Below are positions 1 through 4,795 of a DNA stretch of 11,710 nucleotides, one piece after another. The notes beneath the pieces were generated by a model. The model was not told the DNA's origin and did no database searches. It saw only the letters and a list, made by a program, of their open reading frames with translations. Numbering within the stretch: the stretch's first letter is position 1; each line of letters opens with the position of its first letter. Both the position numbers and the translations under genes were made by a program. The stretch spans positions 1 through 11,710 of the forward strand of contig JAEXHA010000087.1 of NCBI GenBank assembly GCA_023450335.1, in the 5' to 3' direction. Source of the stretch: Actinomycetes bacterium (lineage in GTDB: Bacteria; Actinomycetota; Actinomycetes; Actinomycetales; Microbacteriaceae).

Positions 1-809
1 TCGCGCAGCGGGCGGCGCATGAACGCCCAGTAGCGCGTCGGGGTGAGGCGGCTGAGCACGTCGACCAGCCGCGCTTCACGCCCGATCATGGTGCGGGAGC
101 GGCGGCGCAGCACCGATTCGACGATGCGCGCCGCGGCATCCGTCGGTTCGGTGTGGTACATCCGGGCCTGGGCCTCAGCCGCGCGCGCGGCGACCGCGGG
201 GTCGAGCGCGGCGGCATACCGGCCGTGCAGGATGATGCCGGTCTTGACGCCCGCGGGGTAGACGGCGCCAACGCTCACGCTCGTGCGCTCCAGCTCATGG
301 CGCAGCGACTCGGTGAACCCGCGCACGGCGAACTTGCTGGTCGCGTACGGAATGCGACCGGCCGGCGCCGCCAGGCCGTAGATCGACACGAGGTGCGCGA
401 TGTGCGCCTGCGGCGCGGAGCGCAGGGCGGGCAGCAGCGACTGGGTGATGTTCACGGTGCCCCACAGGTTGACGTCCATGAGCCAGCGCATCTCCGCCAT
501 CGTGAGCTGATCGATGCTGCCGAGCATGGACGACCCGGCGCACGTGATGAGCGCGTTGATGCGGGGGTGGGATGCCGTGATGTCGGCCGCCGTGGCAGTG
601 ACGGCGTCGTCGTCGGTGAGATCGACGGCGTGGGTGGTGTGGCCGGTGCCGGGAAGCGTGGCGGCGGCGGCGGCGAGACCCTCGGCATTGCGGTCGACCA
701 GGGCGATGCGTGCGCCGCGCGTCGCGAGTTGGCGGGCGGTCTCGGCGCCCATGCCGGCGGCGCCCCCGGTGATGACGCTTGTCGCGCCGCGGACTTCCAG
801 TCGTGGCAT
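1..809 (-). CDS. SDR-family NAD(P)-dependent oxidoreductase (C-terminus cut by window edge)
   Basis: This is a classical short-chain dehydrogenase/reductase, a soluble cytoplasmic enzyme that oxidises or reduces an alcohol/carbonyl substrate with a nicotinamide cofactor. Reading from the ATG at 809, 269 codons are present and no stop is reached before base 1. The cofactor-binding motif TGGAAGMG lies at residues 14-21. Asp39 at the end of the second beta strand (LVDRN) favours NAD(H) over NADP(H). The catalytic tetrad is visible as N114 (MDVNLWG), S142 (LVSIYG), Y155 and K159 (YATSK). The usual NNAG structural motif reads TCAGS. An AAAGGGG ribosome site lies 5 nt upstream of the ATG. The gene diverges from the unknown gene at 877. 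The C-terminal part (RRRSRTMIG, then LTPTRYW) resembles the tail seen in many actinobacterial SDRs. The substrate cannot be read from the sequence; the family call is firm. Confidence 0.93.
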   Translation of the reverse strand, partial: MPRLEVRGATSVITGGAAGMGAETARQLATRGARIALVDRNAEGLAAAAATLPGTGHTTHAVDLTDDDAVTATAADITASHPRINALITCAGSSMLGSIDQLTMAEMRWLMDVNLWGTVNITQSLLPALRSAPQAHIAHLVSIYGLAAPAGRIPYATSKFAVRGFTESLRHELERTSVSVGAVYPAGVKTGIILHGRYAAALDPAVAARAAEAQARMYHTEPTDAAARIVESVLRRRSRTMIGREARLVDVLSRLTPTRYWAFMRRPLR

Positions 810-852
810 CCTCGCCCCTTTCCGTCCTTCGATTCTGGTGCACGCGCGGCCA

Positions 853-858
853 TAGGAT
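853..858 (+). promoter_or_regulatory. Possible -10 box (TAGGAT) for the gene at 877
   Basis: TAGGAT fits the actinobacterial TAnnnT -10 pattern and sits in the 67-bp gap between two divergent genes. Transcription would begin near 865, giving a very short leader. I see no convincing -35 element at the right distance, so this is a weak prediction. Confidence 0.28.
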
Positions 859-862
859 CGAA

Positions 863-868
863 GGGAGG
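863..868 (+). promoter_or_regulatory. Shine-Dalgarno site that decides the GTG start at 877
   Basis: GGGAGG lies 8 nt before the GTG at 877 but only 2 nt before an in-frame GTG at 871. The spacing therefore favours 877 as the true start of the downstream gene. Confidence 0.6.
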
Positions 869-876
869 GGGTGTCC

Positions 877-1488
877 GTGGCCGAGCAGCAGAAGCCGAAG
901 CGCGTGCGGACGCGCGATGTCGTCGCCGAAGGGCTGTACATCGCGTCAGCGGCCACCCGGCTGACCCTCAAGAATCGGATCCTCGTCGACATCTTGGCCG
1001 AGGGGGAGGACTTCGACTCGGACCGGTTCTTGCCCGAGGCTCGCGCGGCGCTGCTCATGCTCGCCGACGAGGCGCAGGCCGATGCCGAGCGCACGGAGGC
1101 CGACCGCAAGCGAGCGCGGCGCCGTCACTCCGACTCCGACGGCACGCACGATTACCGCAGCCGCGACGTGCGCAACCTGCGCCGCCGCGAGCGGCAGTCA
1201 CGTCACGTGGCCGAACAGTTGCGCGAGCGTGCCGAAGACGAGGAGGAGCTGCGCAAGCTCGTGGCCGACGCACGCGACGCGGCGTGGGCCGAGGTCGCGA
1301 AGAACATCGATCGCACCCTGCGCATCGAGGCCGCCCGACCCGATCTCGAACCCGACTACGACCGCATGCGCGAAGCGCGGATGCAGGCGCTGCGGCTCGT
1401 CGATCTGCCGAAACTGCGCGCCCACCGCCGCAGCGTCGAGAAGCAGGCGGCGATGCGCGAGGCCGATTCGGCGGATGGCCCCGCGTGA
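877..1488 (+). CDS. Hypothetical charged helical protein, 203 aa
   Basis: I do not recognise a named domain. The protein (start MAEQQKPKRVRTRDVV, stop TGA 1486-1488) is cytoplasmic, with no signal peptide or membrane segment. Its N-terminal segment, around residues 15-45 (VVAEGLYIASAATRLTLKNR), is mildly hydrophobic. It is followed from about residue 60 to 150 by a stretch very rich in Glu, Asp, Arg and Lys that looks like a long helix or coiled coil (for example RRRERQSRHVAEQLRERAEDEEE). A His/Asp/Tyr-containing segment (RRRHSDSDGTHDYRSRD) sits near residues 80-96. Strong GC bias at third codon positions supports real coding. The GTG at 877 is preferred over the GTG at 871 because of ribosome-site spacing. 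It diverges from the SDR gene and lies 38 nt upstream of the tRNA-Arg gene. A scaffold or nucleic-acid-binding role is conceivable from charge alone, but no function is claimed. Confidence 0.85.
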   Translation: MAEQQKPKRVRTRDVVAEGLYIASAATRLTLKNRILVDILAEGEDFDSDRFLPEARAALLMLADEAQADAERTEADRKRARRRHSDSDGTHDYRSRDVRNLRRRERQSRHVAEQLRERAEDEEELRKLVADARDAAWAEVAKNIDRTLRIEAARPDLEPDYDRMREARMQALRLVDLPKLRAHRRSVEKQAAMREADSADGPA

Positions 1489-1490
1489 GG

Positions 1491-1496
1491 TAAGCT
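1491..1496 (+). promoter_or_regulatory. Possible -10 box for tRNA-Arg
   Basis: TAAGCT (TAnnnT type) begins 2 nt after the stop of the preceding gene. It would place the transcript start near 1503, about 24 nt before the mature tRNA. The best -35 candidate, TTCGGC at 1467-1472, is only half consensus, so the call is tentative. Confidence 0.3.
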
Positions 1497-1526
1497 GTTC
1501 GCTGGCCATCCCGCAAGGAATGCCAT

Positions 1527-1599
1527 GCGCCTCTAGCTCAATGGATAGAGCATCTGACTACGGATCAGAAGGTTGGGGGTTCGAGTCCCTCGAGGCGCG
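1527..1599 (+). tRNA. tRNA-Arg (anticodon ACG)
   Basis: A full cloverleaf can be drawn. The acceptor stem is GCGCCTC (1527-1533) with GAGGCGC (1592-1598). The D arm is GCTC/GAGC. The anticodon stem is TCTGA/TCAGA around the loop CTACGGA, which gives anticodon ACG. The T stem is GGGGG/CCCTC with one G-U pair around TTCGAGT. The discriminator base is G1599. The 3' CCA is not encoded and must be added after transcription, as is common in actinobacteria. With A34 presumably edited to inosine, it would read the CGU, CGC and CGA codons, the major Arg codons in such genomes. Confidence 0.97.
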
Positions 1600-1618
1600 C
1601 ACTGTGTTGAGACAGTGG

Positions 1619-1644
1619 AAAAGCCCCGGTCAGCCGGGGCTTTT
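1619..1644. terminator. Symmetric hairpin terminator after tRNA-Arg
   Basis: AAAAGCCCCGG (1619-1629) pairs perfectly with CCGGGGCTTTT (1634-1644) around the 4-nt loop TCAG. An 11-bp stem with A-tract and T-tract flanks can act as an intrinsic terminator on both strands. On the + strand it ends the tRNA transcript. On the - strand it would stop anything arriving from the right. A smaller hairpin (ACTGT/ACAGT, 1601-1616) lies between the tRNA and this terminator. Confidence 0.88.
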
Positions 1645-1749
1645 CGCTTGTCAGAGGGCCGTCGTGAGCAACAGCGGGGCGTCCGTCTCGAGGATGTCAA
1701 CCACGCGGCATTCCTGGGGAGTCCCATTCGCGACCAGAGGACGGAAGCT

Positions 1750-2268
1750 ATGACACCGACACGCATCGACGGACTCCAGGTGTCCGTAGGTGGGCTCTCC
1801 CGGGCCGAGTTGAGAAGCGCACTGGCCGCTCGGGGTGTCCTCCTCAATGACCACGCAGAGACGCTGCTCGCCGCCCGTGACTTCGACAATGCTGCTCGCG
1901 TCATCACCGTCACGGAGACGACGGTCGCCACCCTCGGCCGCCCTGAGGGGGCGACGCTCTCCGAGATCTTCGAACTTGCACGAGTGCAGGGCCTGACCTT
2001 CTGTCCGGTAGACACCGGCCCGTACCTGCGTCTGGTCCTGGACAAACAGGCGGCATCGGCGGACTCTGTGTTGTCCGCGGGGAAGGCGCCGGATGGCGCC
2101 CTGAGCGTCGCGTCGAAGCCGCTCAGTGATGACGTCGAGTACCCGAAGGGGTTCTACCTTCGCGTGGTGGACGGGCAAATGTGGCTGCGCGGATACCGAT
2201 GCGACGAGGACCACGTCTTCTCCCCGAGCGACCGGTTCGTGTTCCGCGCGTCCGCGCCGTCGGCCTGA
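1750..2268 (+). CDS. Conserved-looking hypothetical protein, 172 aa
   Basis: This is a cytoplasmic protein of unknown function, with no signal peptide or membrane span. The ATG at 1750 has AGAGG 9 nt upstream. The same frame is open further left, but only through the terminator and tRNA, which rules out an earlier start. The N-terminal half (residues 8-50) has a repeating hydrophobic pattern (LQVSVGGLSRAELRSALAAR). The middle carries an LSEIFELA helix and a CPVDTGPYLRL segment near residues 86-96. The C-terminal 40 residues (YPKGFYLRVVDGQMWLRGY, then CDEDHVFSPSDRFVF) read as a compact beta-rich domain with many aromatic and acidic residues. This has the look of a conserved family, but I cannot name it. 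Codon use differs from the neighbours (AGA, GTA, TTG, several GCA/GCT), which suggests a different history. It is convergent with the serine hydrolase, 36 nt away. Confidence 0.85.
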   Translation: MTPTRIDGLQVSVGGLSRAELRSALAARGVLLNDHAETLLAARDFDNAARVITVTETTVATLGRPEGATLSEIFELARVQGLTFCPVDTGPYLRLVLDKQAASADSVLSAGKAPDGALSVASKPLSDDVEYPKGFYLRVVDGQMWLRGYRCDEDHVFSPSDRFVFRASAPSA

Positions 2269-2304
2269 TCGCAACACGCGGGGCGGGCAGACAGCCGGGA
2301 CCGG

Positions 2305-3216
2305 TCAAGCCTTTGTCTCAGAATCTGAGTTCCTTGTCGTCCTCTCATCCGACGCGGCCCCGAGCACCTCGACGATGGATGCCGCCATGGCGTCGGCGCC
2401 GAAGTGATCGTCGGCGGTGACGGTGACCACCGCGTCACCCGAGAAGATGACGAGCTGCCCACCGGCGCCGTGCAGGCGCCATGACGGACCGGGGCCGGCC
2501 CACCCTGCGAACGCGTAACGCTCGTACCCCGGGTTCGTGCCCGCGACCACCCAGCCGGAGTGCATGGCATCCGTCCATTCGCCGGACATCAGCTGGTGCC
2601 CCTGCCAGCTGCCGCGGTCGCGGATGAGGCGCCCGATGCGCGCCATCTCGGCGGTTCGGAGGAAGAGCCCGCCGCCGGCCAGGATGCGCCCGTTGGGGCA
2701 TCGTTGCCAGTGGACGTCGTCGATGCCCAGCGGTGCGAACAGGCGCGGCGTGAGGTAGTCGGCGACGTCACCCGTCGCTTCGGCGAGAATGCGCATGGCG
2801 GTGTAGGTGCTCGCGTTGGAGTACTGGAACGCGGGACCGTTGGTCGGTCGGCTGAGGAACTCTTCGGCGAGGTCGGGCCAGTCGGTCATCATCGTCTCTG
2901 ACCAGGGCAGATCGATGCCGCTCGTCATGGTCAGCAGCCGGCGCAGCGTGACGTCCCCAGCGCCGTCGCCGAACGAGATGCCCGCGATGTACCTCGCCAC
3001 CGGGGTGTCGAAATCGATCACGCCCTCGTCTGCGGCGATGCCGGCTGCCAGCACGCACACACCCTTGGCGACCGATTGGATGTCCACGTGGACGTCCTCG
3101 GACCAGCGGTGCTCCGCCGCCTCGTCGCCGACCAGCACGTGCAGCCCGTGTGCGGTGAATCCGGCGGCGTCAGCCTGTTCGACGATGCGGTCTCGGACGG
3201 TCTGCGCGGTGGTCAC
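2305..3216 (-). CDS. Serine hydrolase of the beta-lactamase / penicillin-binding-like (S12) fold, 303 aa
   Basis: The protein belongs to the class C beta-lactamase-like serine hydrolases, whose members cleave amides, esters or peptides through a nucleophilic serine. S48-V-A-K51 is the SxxK motif, Y132-S-N134 the YxN motif, and H249-G-A the HxG form that replaces KTG. The family segment LLTMTSGI occurs at 94-101, and GGLFLRTAEMARIGRL at 182-197 is also typical. There is no signal peptide, so it probably acts in the cytoplasm, unlike true beta-lactamases or D-Ala-D-Ala enzymes. The start is GTG at 3216-3214, with GGGAG about 8 nt upstream; a nearer ATG is out of frame. It begins 26 nt after the stop of the MFS gene, so the two probably form one transcript, and it may cleave what that transporter imports. 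The substrate is unknown; 6-aminohexanoate-dimer hydrolases and esterases share this architecture. Confidence 0.92.
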   Translation of the reverse strand: MTTAQTVRDRIVEQADAAGFTAHGLHVLVGDEAAEHRWSEDVHVDIQSVAKGVCVLAAGIAADEGVIDFDTPVARYIAGISFGDGAGDVTLRRLLTMTSGIDLPWSETMMTDWPDLAEEFLSRPTNGPAFQYSNASTYTAMRILAEATGDVADYLTPRLFAPLGIDDVHWQRCPNGRILAGGGLFLRTAEMARIGRLIRDRGSWQGHQLMSGEWTDAMHSGWVVAGTNPGYERYAFAGWAGPGPSWRLHGAGGQLVIFSGDAVVTVTADDHFGADAMAASIVEVLGAASDERTTRNSDSETKA

Positions 3217-3242
3217 GCTTCATTCTCCCGAGTCTGGCGGCC

Positions 3243-4466
3243 TCAGCGGCGCGGCGCCTGCTGCCGCACGAGGCGATTGAGGCGCTCTGACATGAGCAGC
3301 CCGAGCGCGAGCAGCGCGACGAGGAAGAACGGCAGGATCCACATGCCCGTCCACACCGAGATCACGCCGAAGAGCGGGGGTGCCAGCGTCGAGCCGGTGT
3401 AGGCGGCAGCCATCTGGATGCCGATGATGGCCTGCGAGTTGCGACGCCCGAAGTTCACCGGAGTGGAATGGATGATCGCGGGATAGATGGGCGCGCAGCC
3501 GAGCCCGACGATCACGAGTCCGATCAGGGCGACGACGGTGGTTTCGACCGGCAGTGCGAGCAGGACGACGCCGAGCCCGACGGTGAGGAATCCGCCGCGG
3601 ATCATGCCGCGGTCGCCGACGCGGTCGGCGACGAAGCCGGCGAGGAACCGTCCGACGGTCATTCCCAGCAGGAAGAGCGCGCCGAACGCTGCCGCAGCCG
3701 CGGCATCCACTTCTCGCACCGTCGCGAGATACGTCGACGCCCAGAGGATCGCCGTGCTCTCCAGCGCGCAATAGGCGAGGAATGCCGCGAGGATCAGCCC
3801 CACCCCGCGGATCCGCAGCGCCTGGGCGAGCGGCACGTGTGAGGCGCCCTGTGTCGCCTCGGCGGGGTCGTCGTCGTGGCCGGCGGGCACGATCGGGTTG
3901 ACCTTCGTCCACAGGGGCAGGCTGATCAGCAGGCCGAAGGTGAGCGCGGCCTGGATGATGCCGACGATGAGGTACGCCCCCGACCAGCCGGCGCCTCCGC
4001 TGATCGTGAAGCTCATGATGAACGGACTGATCGAGGCGCCCAGGCCCCAGCCGGCGTGCAGCCAGTTCATGTGACGCGCCGCGTAGTGCAGCGCGACGTA
4101 ATTGTTGAGCGCGGCGTCGACGGCCCCGGCGCCCAGCCCGTACGGGATCGCCCACAGGCACAGCATCCAGAACGAGTCCGATGCGGAGAAGCCCAGCAGC
4201 GCCGCCGCCGTCGTCCCGACGCTCACCGCCGTCACCAGACCCGCACCGAAGCGGCGGGTGACCCGCTCGGACGCGAGGCTCGACAGGATCGTGCCGCCCG
4301 CGATGATCATGGTGATGATGCCCGCGAAGGCGATCGGCACGTCGAGATCCCGGTGCATGACCGGCCACCCGGCGCCGACGAGCGAATCCGGCAGCCCGAG
4401 GCTGATGAATGCGATGTAGATGATCGCGAGCAGGAGGGAGTACACGGCTCGAATGGTGCCTTTCAA
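3243..4466 (-). CDS. MFS transporter, FucP-like
   Basis: This is a major facilitator superfamily membrane protein with about 12 hydrophobic segments in two halves. The first segment is YSLLLAIIYIAFISLGL, and the protein ends in a basic tail (RLVRQQAPRR). The pattern LGLPDSL, then VDAALNNYVALHY and HAGWGLGASISP (near residues 116-148), is characteristic of fucose-permease-type (COG0738) carriers. A second-half loop DRVGDR follows TVGRFLAGF. The start is uncertain. An ATG at 4535 would add 23 hydrophilic residues unlike a transporter N-terminus. TTG 4466 (MKGTIRAVYSLLL) gives a natural start and is used here; GTG 4445 is also possible. It is the first gene of a two-gene unit with the serine hydrolase 26 nt downstream. 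The family includes sugar importers as well as exporters, so substrate and direction are unproven. Confidence 0.9.
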   Translation of the reverse strand: MKGTIRAVYSLLLAIIYIAFISLGLPDSLVGAGWPVMHRDLDVPIAFAGIITMIIAGGTILSSLASERVTRRFGAGLVTAVSVGTTAAALLGFSASDSFWMLCLWAIPYGLGAGAVDAALNNYVALHYAARHMNWLHAGWGLGASISPFIMSFTISGGAGWSGAYLIVGIIQAALTFGLLISLPLWTKVNPIVPAGHDDDPAEATQGASHVPLAQALRIRGVGLILAAFLAYCALESTAILWASTYLATVREVDAAAAAAFGALFLLGMTVGRFLAGFVADRVGDRGMIRGGFLTVGLGVVLLALPVETTVVALIGLVIVGLGCAPIYPAIIHSTPVNFGRRNSQAIIGIQMAAAYTGSTLAPPLFGVISVWTGMWILPFFLVALLALGLLMSERLNRLVRQQAPRR

Positions 4467-4480
4467 CGGGGGATCGATCC

Positions 4481-4486
4481 ACTCTA
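4481..4486 (-). promoter_or_regulatory. Possible -10 box (TAGAGT) for the MFS/serine hydrolase unit
   Basis: On the - strand TAGAGT fits TAnnnT. Transcription would begin near 4474, downstream of the ATG at 4535 and just upstream of TTG 4466. If real, it excludes the long start for the MFS protein. No good -35 element is seen. Confidence 0.27.
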
Positions 4487-4555
4487 CGAACTCTCCCGGT
4501 TTCGAGCACGTCAGTGACGGGCGCCGCCTGGACATCGGTGCCCATGCGGGCGTAT

Positions 4556-4561
4556 TACCAT
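4556..4561 (+). promoter_or_regulatory. Possible -10 box (TACCAT) for a leaderless S4 gene
   Basis: TACCAT matches TAnnnT and ends 6 nt before the ATG at 4568, the spacing at which transcription starts on the first base of the start codon. No Shine-Dalgarno sequence precedes this ATG. Both observations agree with leaderless translation, which is common in actinobacteria. A -35 element was not identified. Confidence 0.38.
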
Positions 4562-4567
4562 GCGATC

Positions 4568-4795
4568 ATGAGCAACCCGGCGCAGATCGACGACGTCTCC
4601 ATCGGCGGCGAGGGGATCCGGCTCGGGCAGTTCTTGAAGTTCGCGGGCATCCTCGACTCGGGCGGCGACGTGAAGGAAGCCATCATCGACGGGTTCGTGA
4701 CCGTGAACGGCGAGGTCGACCGCCGCCGGGGACGGCAGCTGCAGGTCGGCGATGTCGTCGGCTACGAGGGGCGCCGCGTCCGCGTCCGCCCCTGA
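4568..4795 (+). CDS. S4-domain RNA-binding protein, YbcJ-like, 75 aa
   Basis: This small cytoplasmic protein consists almost entirely of one S4 fold (residues about 17-63). It runs IRLGQFLKFAGI, then SGGDVKEAIIDGFVTVNGEV with the RNA-contacting RRRGRQL loop, and closes with QVGDVVGYEGRRVRV. Length and pattern match the free-standing S4 proteins of the YbcJ type (about 70 aa), which bind structured RNA and are thought to act around the ribosome or rRNA. The ATG at 4568 is chosen because the S4 domain begins soon after and a TAnnnT box sits 6 nt upstream. Extending to earlier in-frame codons adds residues with no family character. The last 34 bp overlap the end of the GH78 gene on the opposite strand. 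It diverges from the MFS gene at 4466. Confidence 0.9.
   Translation: MSNPAQIDDVSIGGEGIRLGQFLKFAGILDSGGDVKEAIIDGFVTVNGEVDRRRGRQLQVGDVVGYEGRRVRVRP

Noticed and set aside
153..1493. Open + strand frame of 446 codons spanning the SDR, the intergenic gap and the gene at 877
   Set aside because: It is antisense to the SDR with its catalytic motifs and off-frame to the gene at 877. The product is low-complexity and Arg/Ala-rich.
1580..1599. tRNA-Arg 3' end as an att site of an integrated element
   Set aside because: I found no direct repeat of the tRNA 3' end longer than about 7-8 bp elsewhere in the window and no integrase, so an element boundary is not supported.
1573..1749. Longer start for the 172-aa protein beginning inside the tRNA gene
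   Set aside because: It would translate tRNA and terminator sequence. ATG 1750 has its own ribosome site.
2269..2304. Possible terminator between the convergent 172-aa gene and the serine hydrolase
   Set aside because: Only a short GC-rich imperfect repeat is present, without a T-tract, so no terminator is called.
3220..4545. Open - strand frame of 441 codons over the FucP-like MFS gene
   Set aside because: It is a frame-shifted shadow of the MFS gene. The alternative frame has membrane segments and family motifs; this one is Arg-rich without structure.
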